NCBI GenBank assembly: GCA_026393675.1 | Contig: JAPKZQ010000045.1 | Span: 62,001 to 126,000 of the forward strand | DNA from: Acidobacteriota bacterium | GTDB lineage: Bacteria; Acidobacteriota; Vicinamibacteria; Vicinamibacterales; JAKQTR01 | DNA: 64,000 nt | Direction of reading: 5' to 3' | Shown here: piece after piece, positions 18,806 through 26,596 of the stretch | Numbering within the stretch: the first letter of the stretch is position 1 | Layout of the letters: the number at the start of each line of letters is the position of its first letter | Translations under genes and position numbers: made by a program | Notes under the pieces: generated by a model | What the model was told of the DNA's origin: nothing | Seen by the model: only the letters and a program-made list of their open reading frames with translations | Database searches by the model: none

Positions 18806-19260
18806 GCGACGACCAGGCAGCCGGCGCTCCGCTTGGCACGGTTGGACCCGACGCGGGCCGGAGTGCGCTCAATGGTCAATTCCTACCCGGGAACACGGCC
18901 GCGATGGTCGTGGGTGATCGTAGCGCGCAGTTCTGGCGGGCACAGGACGCCACCAGGCGCGAGATTGTCGGCGCCGTGATTGCTGACAGCGGGCACACGC
19001 CCGACGACGCGCCACGCGCCCTACAAATCGCGGCAGAGGGCATCGCACAGGCCGCCCTCGTGCGTGATGCCGCCTTCGACCGGATGGTGGAGAGCGGCGG
19101 GCCGCTCACGTCGAAGGACCGGGGCAGGCGCTCGTTGACGGTGTGGCTGGCCGCCAGCGATCGGCTCTTGCGTCACCTGCAGGTCGTCGGGTTGCGGCGC
19201 GTGCCGCGGTCGGCGCGGGGCATCGTGGATGCCATCACGCAGGAGGCGCCGCATGTCTGA
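18802..19260 (+). CDS. Putative terminase small subunit
   Basis: 152 residues from ATG 18802. It begins with a disordered stretch, then SALNGQFLPGNTAAMVVGDRSAQF and a helical core (RREIVGAVIADSGHTPDD; AALVRDAAFDRMVESGG; SLTVWLAASDRLLRHLQ). The call rests on position directly before the large terminase (8-base overlap) and on size; the sequence itself is not diagnostic. Small subunits recognise the packaging site on the DNA. Confidence 0.5.
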   Translation: MSDDQAAGAPLGTVGPDAGRSALNGQFLPGNTAAMVVGDRSAQFWRAQDATRREIVGAVIADSGHTPDDAPRALQIAAEGIAQAALVRDAAFDRMVESGGPLTSKDRGRRSLTVWLAASDRLLRHLQVVGLRRVPRSARGIVDAITQEAPHV

Positions 19261-20662
19261 GGCGGCCTTGACGGCGATCGGCTTCTTGCGGCGGTTGAAG
19301 TGGATCGACCGCGCGCCGCTCTTCCCGCGCATCGAACCGTATCGGCTGCGCTTGTTCGAGCTGGCGCTCGACACGTTCGACGCGGACGGGCGCCCGCGGT
19401 TCAACCTGATCCTGAGTGGCCGGGCCAAGAAGAACTGGAAGACCGCTGACTTGGTGTTCGCTGCGCTCTACGCCCTGGTGGCCCCAGGACCTGCGGGGTA
19501 CGAGTGCTACCTGCTCGCGAACGATGAGGACCAGGCGGGTGACGATCTGTCGCTCGCTAAGAAGTTGGTCGACGTCAACCCGATGCTCGCGGATTGGCTG
19601 ACCGTGCGCGCGAAGATGATTGAGCGGAACGATGGGAAAGGGTTCCTTGAGATTCTTCCCGCGGGCGACGTGGTCGGGAGTCACGGGAAGACGTTCCGGT
19701 TTGCCGGCTTCGATGAGATCCATGGGTTTAGGTCGTGGGACATCCTCGAGGCCATGCAACTTGACCCGACGCGGCTCGACGCGCAGCAGTGGATCACGAG
19801 CTACGCGTCCATCTACCACCGGCCCGGCGTGCCCCTGTTCGACCTGACGCTCCAGGGCCGCAAAGGGCTGGACCCGCGGATGCTCTTCTCGTGGTATGCG
19901 GCCGACTACACGACGGACCCGAACTTCAGCGAGGCGGATCCCGAGACGCGCGCCAACCCGTCTCGGGGCTCCTGGCCGGACCAGGGCTATCTGGAGCAGC
20001 AGCGACGCCGGCTGCCGGCCCACAAGTACCGCCGGTTGCATCTGAACTTGCCGGGCCTGCCTGAAGGCTCCGCGTTTCAGCCCGAGCCGGTCATGGACGC
20101 CTTCACGCGGGGCGAGCGGGTGCGTCCGCCGCAGGCAGGCGTCGAGTATCGGGCCGCCGTCGATATGTCGGGCGGGTCGAATGACGACGCCGTGCTGGCG
20201 ATTGGGCATGAGGACGTGGATGGGCGTACCGTCGTCGACCTCGTCATCAACCAGGGCCCGCCTCCGCCGTTCGATCCGCGGAAGGCCGTTGAGCGGTTCG
20301 CGCGGGTGCTGGCTGAGTACCGCGTCGCACACGTGGTCGGCGATCGATATGCTGGCCGCACATTCGTCGAGGACTTTTCCAGTCACAACGTCAGCTACAC
20401 GCCGACCGAACTGTCGGCGAGCGAAGCGTACGAAGCGCTCGAGCCGCGTCTGAACAGCCATCAAGTGATCCTCGTAGACGAGCCGACGCTTGAACAGCAG
20501 CTCCTGGGCCTCGTGTGGCGCGGCGGGAAGATTGATCACATGAACGGCGAACATGACGACTACGCGGCCGCGGTGGCGGCCCTCGTGGCGCTCACCGGCG
20601 CGGAAAACGGGTGGATTAGCTATATGAAAAACGAGGCGCGGAAAGCACAGATGAGCGCCTAG
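19253..20662 (+). CDS. Phage terminase large subunit
   Basis: 469 residues from ATG 19253, with AGGAGG at 19241-19246. ATPase part: SGRAKKNWKT at residues 55-64 in the Walker A position (unusual, lacking the normal GK(T/S)) and Walker B FAGFDEIHG near 151-158. Nuclease part: AAVDMSGGSNDDAV near 300, VVGDRYAGRTFVEDF near 361 and DDYAAAVAAL near 436 give the acidic residues of the RNase H-like fold. The protein should cut and pump DNA into a procapsid. No portal gene follows, which is abnormal for a phage. Confidence 0.8.
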   Translation: MSEAALTAIGFLRRLKWIDRAPLFPRIEPYRLRLFELALDTFDADGRPRFNLILSGRAKKNWKTADLVFAALYALVAPGPAGYECYLLANDEDQAGDDLSLAKKLVDVNPMLADWLTVRAKMIERNDGKGFLEILPAGDVVGSHGKTFRFAGFDEIHGFRSWDILEAMQLDPTRLDAQQWITSYASIYHRPGVPLFDLTLQGRKGLDPRMLFSWYAADYTTDPNFSEADPETRANPSRGSWPDQGYLEQQRRRLPAHKYRRLHLNLPGLPEGSAFQPEPVMDAFTRGERVRPPQAGVEYRAAVDMSGGSNDDAVLAIGHEDVDGRTVVDLVINQGPPPPFDPRKAVERFARVLAEYRVAHVVGDRYAGRTFVEDFSSHNVSYTPTELSASEAYEALEPRLNSHQVILVDEPTLEQQLLGLVWRGGKIDHMNGEHDDYAAAVAALVALTGAENGWISYMKNEARKAQMSA

Positions 20663-20667
20663 AGACC

Positions 20668-20702
20668 CGCGCATCCCTGTCTTCATGCTCCAGGGATGCG
20701 CG
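20668..20702 (+). terminator. Strong stem-loop after the large terminase
   Basis: CGCGCATCCCTG (20668-20679) and CAGGGATGCGCG (20691-20702) form a perfect 12-bp stem with an 11-base loop, 5 bases after the terminase stop. No T-run follows. A weaker inverted repeat, GGGCCGG (20705-20711) and CCGGCCC (20738-20744), comes next. It may terminate or stabilise the early transcript, or be part of a packaging signal. Confidence 0.5.
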
Positions 20703-20801
20703 GCGGGCCGGTTCTCGGGACATAGGCCACCCCGGGTCCGGCCCACCCTTAACGCACGATGACGGACAACAACGGACACCAGACGCAGGGAGAGACACGC
20801 G

Positions 20802-21308
20802 ATGGAACCAGCGAAGACGCAGACGATTGAGATCACGGGCGGCGCCCACGGGAAACCCGTGCACACGCAGACGTTCACCCTCCCGGTGCCGGTCGGCGGT
20901 GAAGGATTCCGCGGATTGCTGACTACGGGTTGCCAGGAATTTGGCGCGACCGGAACGCTGCTGTTGGGTCGGTGCGGAAACGTCGACTTCGATGAGGAGC
21001 CGGCGACGGACTTGCTGCCGCGCTGTCGGCGCGGAGTGCTGACCGTCGCCACGAGCAACGGCAAGTTCATCACCACGCCCATCGTGCTCGACCACGAGGC
21101 GCTCGCCGTGATCGGGCTCGAGGCGCCGTCCGAACCGCAGGCGGCCGCGCCACCCGCGGCGATCGCGGTCACGTTCACGTACACGCCGGCGCCAGGCGCT
21201 CCAGGTTGCGGCGTGCTGCACCTGCGGGTCGGCAACGTGCTGGGCTTTGACATCACCCTGCCGCTCAACCCGACCGCGCTGGAACAGGCCGGTCTTCTGA
21301 AGAGGTAA
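20802..21308 (+). CDS. Island protein, unknown (possible structural protein)
   Basis: 168 residues, rich in Thr, Pro and beta-type sequence (TFTLPVPVGGEGFRGLL; AIAVTFTYTPAPGAPGCGVL; LGFDITLPLNPTALEQAGLLKR), with four or five cysteines. No family recognised. It begins the block before the tail genes, where major tail proteins often lie, but the sequence does not prove that role. AGGGAGA stands about 10 bases before ATG 20802. Confidence 0.5.
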   Translation: MEPAKTQTIEITGGAHGKPVHTQTFTLPVPVGGEGFRGLLTTGCQEFGATGTLLLGRCGNVDFDEEPATDLLPRCRRGVLTVATSNGKFITTPIVLDHEALAVIGLEAPSEPQAAAPPAAIAVTFTYTPAPGAPGCGVLHLRVGNVLGFDITLPLNPTALEQAGLLKR

Positions 21309-21313
21309 ATCCG

Positions 21314-21595
21314 ATGGTAGAAATCCCTTGTTCGGTGACGCTGCCACCCGCCGGCCCGGCGAGTCGGCCCATTGTGGTGGACGTCGGCGCGATTGGCGAC
21401 GTCCGCGAGTCGCAGCTTCTCGCCGCGATGCTGGTCGCGGTCGTTCTCATGGAGGGCGGCGAGATCACGGTCACGCCGCATCCGGACGCGCCGACCGCCA
21501 CAGTGACGATCACGATGAGCGGCGGCAGGCAGGCCGACTTGGGGCCGATCAAGCTCTCCAAGAACGTGCTGCAGGCTCTCGGCGTCTTCGCGTGA
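21314..21595 (+). CDS. Island protein, unknown
   Basis: 93 residues, 5 bases after the previous stop. It reads as a small mixed alpha/beta protein (VVDVGAIGDVRESQLLAAMLVAVVLM; ATVTITMSGGRQADLGPIKLSKN). Its ending, NVLQALGVFA, resembles the ending of the preceding protein (ALEQAGLLKR) only loosely. Function unknown. Confidence 0.5.
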   Translation: MVEIPCSVTLPPAGPASRPIVVDVGAIGDVRESQLLAAMLVAVVLMEGGEITVTPHPDAPTATVTITMSGGRQADLGPIKLSKNVLQALGVFA

Positions 21596-21599
21596 CGCC

Positions 21600-21821
21600 A
21601 TGATCCCGGGTCAACTACTGGCCGCCGCGCACGACATTTCACGCGTCTGCCTGGCGTGCCAGCATCCGTTCGTGATCGCCGCCCAGGAGGCCGCCTGGTT
21701 CGATCGGATGGCGTATCACTACCCGAAGCGGTGCGTCTCGTGCCGCCGGGCGAAGCGAGCGCTCCAGGTCCAGCAGCAGTACGAGGCTGAGCAGGCGAAG
21801 GCGAACGGGAACGACTCATGA
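21600..21821 (+). CDS. Small zinc-ribbon-like protein
   Basis: 73 residues with two cysteine pairs, CLACQHPF and KRCVSCRRAK, spaced as in a zinc ribbon, followed by a charged helix (QVQQQYEAEQAKANGND). It could bind nucleic acid or protein. Its stop overlaps the next small gene by ATGA (21818-21821). Confidence 0.55.
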   Translation: MIPGQLLAAAHDISRVCLACQHPFVIAAQEAAWFDRMAYHYPKRCVSCRRAKRALQVQQQYEAEQAKANGNDS

Positions 21822-21988
21822 GAACCGACGACCAGGTGTCCCAGATCACGAAGCTCGCGGCGGCGGTACGCGACTCGGTCAGCAAGCAACAGGCGACGCT
21901 CGCTGCTCAGCAGGAGACGATCACGAAGCTGGCTGCACGGCTCGCGGTGGTCGAACGGACCTTCGATCCGCCGCCGCGCGGGCGCTGA
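21818..21988 (+). CDS. 56-aa coiled-coil protein
   Basis: Starts MRTDDQVSQITKLAAAV and continues as one amphipathic helix with heptad-like spacing, in which ITKLAA occurs twice (residues 10-15 and 35-40), ending TFDPPPRGR with TGA at 21986-21988. The ATGA overlap with the zinc-ribbon gene supports translation. Function unknown. Confidence 0.5.
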   Translation: MRTDDQVSQITKLAAAVRDSVSKQQATLAAQQETITKLAARLAVVERTFDPPPRGR

Positions 21989-22086
21989 GTCGCGGAGTGG
22001 CGGGCGTACGGGACGATGAGTTGGTGATTCGTGCGGGGGACGGCCCCTGCTTGTGTGTTTCGTTCTCACTGAAGGAGTGTTCCATC

Positions 22087-22614
22087 ATGGCGTGGCGAGG
22101 CAAACCCTATCACGAGGCGACCGTGCAGCTCGACGCCGAGACCGTCGACGTGCATATCCGGCGGCAGACGATCCATGAATCCACGGAGTTTCGGGAGGCG
22201 TTCGCGCGGCTCTGGACCGGCGATGCGCCGAAACCCGAGGACCCGGCCGCGCTGGCCACGTTCAAGCGTGAGCAGACCGCGTTTCTCATCGCGACGATCG
22301 AGCGTGATGTCACGTTCGGGCCTGGCCAGGTTTTCGTCGGCGAGCGTGAAATCCTCAGCGGATCCGACATCCTTGAGGTGTTCGGCGATCGGCTCTTCCT
22401 GCTCGGCCAGCTCCTAGGGCTGGCGTGGCGGGAGACCGTCATGGGAGACCTGGCAAAAAACGTCTTATCGTCGGGGCGTTCTTCCGCGCCTGGCTCGCCG
22501 GCGTCGACCAGCGCAGCAAGTGGGGACGCATCGGCGACAATTGCCGAGCCTGTCGAGCCGCTGGACTCGACGGCGAGCGCGGCTGCGATCGACCCGACGG
22601 GGACGATCCAGTAA
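22087..22614 (+). CDS. Tail assembly chaperone, zero-frame product (gpG-like)
   Basis: 175 residues from ATG 22087, with GAAGGAG about 10 bases upstream. The first ~120 residues form an alpha/beta domain (HEATVQLDAETVDVHIRRQT; ILEVFGDRLFLLGQLLGLAW). After the slippery site at 22455 the zero frame yields only a low-complexity Ser/Ala/Pro tail, ending at 22612-22614. Position directly before the tape measure gene and the frameshift signal match lambda gpG and its many analogues, which chaperone the tape measure during tail assembly. The family assignment is by context. Confidence 0.65.
   Translation: MAWRGKPYHEATVQLDAETVDVHIRRQTIHESTEFREAFARLWTGDAPKPEDPAALATFKREQTAFLIATIERDVTFGPGQVFVGEREILSGSDILEVFGDRLFLLGQLLGLAWRETVMGDLAKNVLSSGRSSAPGSPASTSAASGDASATIAEPVEPLDSTASAAAIDPTGTIQ
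22455..22461 (+). other. Programmed -1 frameshift site A AAA AAC
   Basis: The zero frame reads gcA AAA AAC, an ideal X XXY YYZ heptamer. A Shine-Dalgarno-like GGGAG lies at 22443-22447, 7 bases upstream, comparable to the stimulator in dnaX. Downstream, GGCG (22476-22479) can pair with CGCC a few bases later, a weak stem. A shift moves ribosomes into a frame that stays open to 22745. Confidence 0.7.
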
Positions 22615-22745
22615 TCGGTTCGATTGTCTGGCACGCCGGGCCCGTGGCCTTGAGGCATTGCCCAGTCCTGGATTTGACCCCGAAGGTGCGCGCGACACTC
22701 GATTGGTTCGAGCGCACGCACGAGGAGCAAGCTGATGTCGGATAA
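22461..22745 (+). CDS. Tail assembly chaperone, -1 frame extension (gpT-like)
   Basis: A 94-codon extension read after slippage (RLIVGAFFRAWLAGV ... LDWFERTHEEQADVG), giving a 219-residue G-T-like fusion. It has CRAC, a well-formed C-terminal helix and a TAA at 22743-22745 that overlaps the tape measure start by 11 bases. The frame could instead start at GTG 22425, but that has no ribosome binding site. In lambda the T domain recruits the major tail protein. Confidence 0.6.
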   Translation, partial: RLIVGAFFRAWLAGVDQRSKWGRIGDNCRACRAAGLDGERGCDRPDGDDPVIGSIVWHAGPVALRHCPVLDLTPKVRATLDWFERTHEEQADVG

Positions 22746-25626
22746 CGTTGCAGACATCCTCATCACGGTGACCCCGCAAGGCCTTGACGCGTCCTTCGAG
22801 AAGATCCTCGCGGGTCTCGACAAGGTCAAAGACGGCGTGGCTGGCGTCACGAATGTCGCGCAAGGCGCCACCGCCGCCAACGCCTCCTGGACCGACAGCG
22901 TCAAGTCGGCCGCGATGGGGTACATCGCGGGCATGGCGACATTCGAAGGCGCGAAACGCGTCGTCGGCGAGCTGGCCGACTTCGTGAAGTCCTGCGTCTC
23001 GGCCTACGCCGAAGCGGAGGCCGGGCAGAAGCGGTTGACGGTAGCCCTGGTCTCGGCGGGTCAGGGTGGCACGGGCGCGATTGCGATCTATAAGGGACTC
23101 GCCGATGCGATTGCCTCGAACACCGCCTTTGAGCGTGACGCGATCGTGGCCACCGAGGCGTTGCTGGTGCAGGTCGGCCAAGCCACCCCAGAGAATATGG
23201 AGTTGGCGCTCCGGGCCGTGACCGACCTCGCGGCCGGGCTCGGGATCGACCTGCACGCCGCCACGATGATGGTGGCCAAGGCGATGGAGGGCAACACTAC
23301 TGCCCTCAAGAAGGCCGGAGTCCAGGTCGATGAAACCGCGCTTCAGACGCGTGGGCTCGACGCGGTGATGGAAGCGATCGAGGGTCGGTTTGGCGGTCAG
23401 GCGCAGGCGCAGTTGGACACCTATGCGGGTCGCGTGGCGTATCTCGGCAATCAGTGGAAAGAAACCAAGGAATCCCTGGGCGGGGCGGTCGTGCAGAGCG
23501 GGCCGGCGGATCTGGCGCTGGCGATGCTCTCGACGGCCGTGATGAAAACCCGGGACGGAGTGGAGCAAGCCTCGGGATCCTGGCTGGCGTTGGCTGGTCG
23601 CCTCAATCTCTTCGGCATTCAGGGCGCCCAGACGCTGATCCTGTTGGACGAAATGGCTAGGTATTTCGCGGTCCTCGAAGGCGGGGTCGGGCGCTTGCCG
23701 GCGGTCACGGAGCCCGCGAAAGTCGGCATCGATCGGGTGGCGCTGTCGATGGAGCAGGCCGACAAGGTCGCCGAGATACTCGACGACACAGTCAAGCAGC
23801 AAATCGAGACCAACAAGAAGGCGGCGGAGGAGTGGAAGAAGCTCAACGACCAGATGGACGCGATGTCGGGGCGGAAGCTCATCACTGACACCAATACGCT
23901 GGTCGCCACCTACGACCGCCTGGCCAAGCAAGGGCTGAAGCCGACCTACGACGAACAGATCAAACTGAACGACGCCATCACGAAGGCAACGGCAGCGGCT
24001 GAAGAGAACGGCCGTGCGATCCCGGCCGCGTGGGCGCAGGTCACGCTGGCATCGAGCAGCACGCGAGCGGGCATCAAGGGTGTGGTGACCGAGTTCGGCA
24101 GTTACGCCCTCGCCGTCCCGCCGGCGGTAGACCAGACCGACGCGATCAACGAGGCCCTGAGCGTGCTGGAGTCGCGCGCCTATGCGGCGGCCCCGGCGAT
24201 GAATGCCGCGCAGGTGGCACTCAGCCACATGGCCGGGCTGATGCCGGAGGTGAAGAACCAGACCGACGAAATCAACCAAGGGTTCGACGCCCTCGCCAAA
24301 GACAAGGCCGTCGCGACGGAAAAGGCGCTCGGAAACGTGGCGACCGGCCTCGACGGCCTCTCCCGTGTGGCCGAGATGTCCGGCCACACGACCACCGCAG
24401 CCGTGATGAGCATCGCGTCGACGACGATCAAAGCGTTTGCCACTGGTGGCCCGTGGGCGGCGGCGATGGCTGGCGCGATGGCGATCTTCACCGCCTTCAG
24501 CGATCAGATTTTCAAAACCCAAGGCAAGGCGGTCAACAATCTGCGCGACGCCTTCTTCGCGACCCAGGGTGGGTACGAGAAGCTCCACGCGGCCATGATT
24601 GCGGCCGGCACTGAAGGGGCGTTCTACGAGGCCTGGAACGCCAAGACGACGGCCGATTGGGACAAAGCCCTCAAGGACATCAATGCCTCCCTCGATACGC
24701 AGAACAAGAAGCTCGCCGACGAACAGACGCTCCGCGCCGGGATCAACAGCCAGATCGTCGATGCACAGACACAACTGGAGACGTTGCGGGCGGGCGGCGT
24801 GGCGTCGTGGTCGGACATCTCGACGGCCGCCACGAAGTACGGGATCAACCTGGGCGGGATCGGCGTGCAGGTCCAGCAGCTCCAGACGAACGATCTGGCA
24901 ACCCAGTACCTGAACGACTGGAACATGATGGCCAAGGCCGGCGCCGATATGACGCCGGTGCTTCAGGGGATGGCGGACGAATTCTCGAAGCTCGTCGTCG
25001 ATGCGGAAGGCTACGGCACGCAGGTCCCCGGGAACATGAAGCCAGTGCTCGAGTCGCTCATCGCCCAGGGCCTCCTACTCGACAACACCGGAAGCAAGAT
25101 CACCGACATCAACAGCATTCCGTTCGGGCCGGACATCAAGACCGCGGCCGACATTCTCAACACCTCCATCCAGACGCTGGTCGACAAGATCAGCGCCCTC
25201 GTCGACCAACTGAGCCACGTCGGGGAAGTGGCGGCGCCGGCCGCCGCGGCCGTGCAGACTGCGTTCAAGGGCATGGATCTGGGCGTACCCTCGCCCTGGT
25301 CAAAGTGGGGCAACCCGCCCGACTATGCCGGCGCCGGCGTTGACTCGACGTCTCGCGAGGACGGCGTGCCGGCCTTCGCGAGTGGTGGCATCGTCAGGTC
25401 GCGCACGCTGGCGATTGTCGGAGACAAGGGACCGGAAGCCATCATCCCGCTCGCGCAACTCCCCCGGGTCGCCGCGGCGACGGTGGCGGCGGGCGGTGGG
25501 GGCGCGGATCTGATGGCTGAGCTCCTAAGACAGAACGCGAAGATACACATGGCCATCCTCCAACTACCGCAACAGATCACGCGGGGTTGGCGCGATGCGC
25601 AGCTCCTCAGCGCGAGGGCGTTCTAA
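22735..25626 (+). CDS. Phage tail tape measure protein
   Basis: 963 residues, mostly helical. The N-terminus (DNVADILITVTPQGLDASFEKILAGLDKVKD) is typical for tape measures, the middle has long heptad stretches (KQQIETNKKAAEEWKKLNDQM) and a moderately hydrophobic segment (GPWAAAMAGAMAIFTAF, about 575), and the C-terminal part has the recurrent GGIVRSRTLAIVGDKGPEAI motif near 881-900. By the usual 1.5 angstrom per residue it would set a tail of about 140 nm. It overlaps the chaperone extension. It requires tail-tube and tip proteins not found in the island. Confidence 0.85.
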   Translation: MSDNVADILITVTPQGLDASFEKILAGLDKVKDGVAGVTNVAQGATAANASWTDSVKSAAMGYIAGMATFEGAKRVVGELADFVKSCVSAYAEAEAGQKRLTVALVSAGQGGTGAIAIYKGLADAIASNTAFERDAIVATEALLVQVGQATPENMELALRAVTDLAAGLGIDLHAATMMVAKAMEGNTTALKKAGVQVDETALQTRGLDAVMEAIEGRFGGQAQAQLDTYAGRVAYLGNQWKETKESLGGAVVQSGPADLALAMLSTAVMKTRDGVEQASGSWLALAGRLNLFGIQGAQTLILLDEMARYFAVLEGGVGRLPAVTEPAKVGIDRVALSMEQADKVAEILDDTVKQQIETNKKAAEEWKKLNDQMDAMSGRKLITDTNTLVATYDRLAKQGLKPTYDEQIKLNDAITKATAAAEENGRAIPAAWAQVTLASSSTRAGIKGVVTEFGSYALAVPPAVDQTDAINEALSVLESRAYAAAPAMNAAQVALSHMAGLMPEVKNQTDEINQGFDALAKDKAVATEKALGNVATGLDGLSRVAEMSGHTTTAAVMSIASTTIKAFATGGPWAAAMAGAMAIFTAFSDQIFKTQGKAVNNLRDAFFATQGGYEKLHAAMIAAGTEGAFYEAWNAKTTADWDKALKDINASLDTQNKKLADEQTLRAGINSQIVDAQTQLETLRAGGVASWSDISTAATKYGINLGGIGVQVQQLQTNDLATQYLNDWNMMAKAGADMTPVLQGMADEFSKLVVDAEGYGTQVPGNMKPVLESLIAQGLLLDNTGSKITDINSIPFGPDIKTAADILNTSIQTLVDKISALVDQLSHVGEVAAPAAAAVQTAFKGMDLGVPSPWSKWGNPPDYAGAGVDSTSREDGVPAFASGGIVRSRTLAIVGDKGPEAIIPLAQLPRVAAATVAAGGGGADLMAELLRQNAKIHMAILQLPQQITRGWRDAQLLSARAF

Positions 25627-25650
25627 TGGGCACGATGACCGGCGACGACG

Positions 25651-25866
25651 ATGCGTGACACCACGCGGGCGGATTTCACGCGGCGCGTCGTGGGGCGCTG
25701 GGCGCTCGAGCGGTCGATCCGGCTCCTGCTCAGGCGCGTCGAACGCTTCGGGACGCACCGCGCCCGGGATCGGGCGGATCTAGACTGGGCGCTCCGGGTG
25801 AGCACCGCGCTAGACGCGTTGCTCCCGCCGCGGCCGCCAGCCGGACCGCGAGAGACGCGAAGTTAA
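25651..25866 (+). CDS. Small basic protein, unknown
   Basis: 71 residues, very Arg-rich (about one in four), with a helical centre (ALERSIRLLLRRVERFG; DRADLDWALRVSTALDALL). It lies 24 bases after the tape measure gene. A 10-codon frame starting at the TAATG junction (25626) runs into it. Coding is plausible from position, but a high-GC spurious frame cannot be excluded. Confidence 0.4.
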   Translation: MRDTTRADFTRRVVGRWALERSIRLLLRRVERFGTHRARDRADLDWALRVSTALDALLPPRPPAGPRETRS

Positions 25867-25927
25867 GGCAGTTGGAATCCTTGATCGCCGACCTCGTGCG
25901 GGTGTTGAGACGGTCCGATCATAGTAG

Positions 25928-25956
25928 TTGACATTGTAGAAACATGTAGATACGAT
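25928..25956 (+). promoter_or_regulatory. Sigma70-type promoter with direct repeats
   Basis: TTGACA at 25928-25933, a 17-bp spacer and TACGAT at 25951-25956. The start codon at 25968 is 11 bases past the -10 box, so the leader would be about 5 bases. The spacer contains TGTAGA twice (25935 and 25945), 10 bp apart, a likely operator for the ribbon-helix-helix protein it drives. Confidence 0.7.
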
Positions 25957-25967
25957 AGGGGCTGTCT

Positions 25968-26156
25968 ATGTCACCGAAGGAACTCACCGCGTTTCGTGTC
26001 GCTCCGGACATCATGGCCGGGCTTCGTGCGATCAAAGAGCGGGATGGGGTTCCGTTGTCGGTCCAACTCGATCGCGCGCTGCGCGCCTGGCTGGATGCGA
26101 AGGGGATGCAGACAAAGACGGCCTCCCGACGTGTGCAACCACGCCGGAAGGCCTAA
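25968..26156 (+). CDS. Ribbon-helix-helix (CopG-like) regulator
   Basis: 62 residues. KELTAFRVAPDIMAGLRAIK followed by DGVPLSVQLDRALRAWLDAKG fits the beta-strand, helix, helix pattern of RHH repressors, with a basic tail (RRVQPRRKA). It has its own promoter, in which spaced TGTAGA repeats could be bound by the protein itself. It probably controls the integrase-side genes (inference). Confidence 0.6.
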   Translation: MSPKELTAFRVAPDIMAGLRAIKERDGVPLSVQLDRALRAWLDAKGMQTKTASRRVQPRRKA

Positions 26157-26191
26157 ACCGTCACCCTGTCGTAACCAGGCCGACGATCTGG

Positions 26192-26206
26192 CTGGTATTC
26201 TACCAG
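26192..26206 (+). promoter_or_regulatory. Short perfect palindrome before the 117-aa gene
   Basis: CTGGTA-TTC-TACCAG, 34 bases upstream of ATG 26240. It may be an operator or a small stem-loop between the RHH gene and the next; no promoter elements are evident. Confidence 0.3.
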
Positions 26207-26239
26207 TCCGGCCCGCCGGCCTCCGATCTGGAGGCACCG

Positions 26240-26593
26240 ATGAAGCAGAAGACACCTACCCACAACGCTCGGACGCCGATTACTTTCGACGTGGATGATC
26301 CCGCTCAGTTCTTCTCGGACCTGAAGATACTGCGCGGCGCCGTGTCCATGCTCAACGGCGTCGTGGTCGCAATGGAGCGATCGGACGAGGAAGACGGGGC
26401 CGGCGCGTTCTATGGCGCCAGCGAACTCACCGACCACCTCTGCGGCTTCGTGAAGCTGGACGACATGGACCGGTTGTATGAAGCCGCGAAAGAGGCCTTT
26501 GATCGGCAGTTCAAGCAGTCGGTCCAGGCCTATCGCGCGGCCCAGGCGGCGCCCGTGGTGAAGCCGAAGCGGGCCAGGGCGAAGAGGCGGTGA
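26240..26593 (+). CDS. Island protein of unknown function
   Basis: 117 residues, with an acidic middle (AMERSDEEDGAGAFYGASELTDHLCGFVKLDD) and a basic end (KPKRARAKRR). It ends 3 bases before the integrase start, so the two are coexpressed. No family recognised; small acidic/basic partners of integrases are common, but nothing here shows such a role. Confidence 0.55.
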   Translation: MKQKTPTHNARTPITFDVDDPAQFFSDLKILRGAVSMLNGVVVAMERSDEEDGAGAFYGASELTDHLCGFVKLDDMDRLYEAAKEAFDRQFKQSVQAYRAAQAAPVVKPKRARAKRR

Positions 26594-26596
26594 CGT

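Noticed and set aside
19235-21601. 788-codon frame on the minus strand opposite the terminase
   Set aside because: High-GC shadow frame; composition (His/Arg/Leu-rich) has no family features and it covers several + strand genes with clear motifs and couplings.
22465-24774. 769-codon minus frame opposite the tape measure gene
   Set aside because: Shadow of a real gene; the + strand product has the tape measure motifs, the minus product nothing recognisable.
25626-25658. 10-codon frame at the TAATG after the tape measure gene
   Set aside because: Too short to support; probably only a coupling start leading to the 71-aa frame, or chance.
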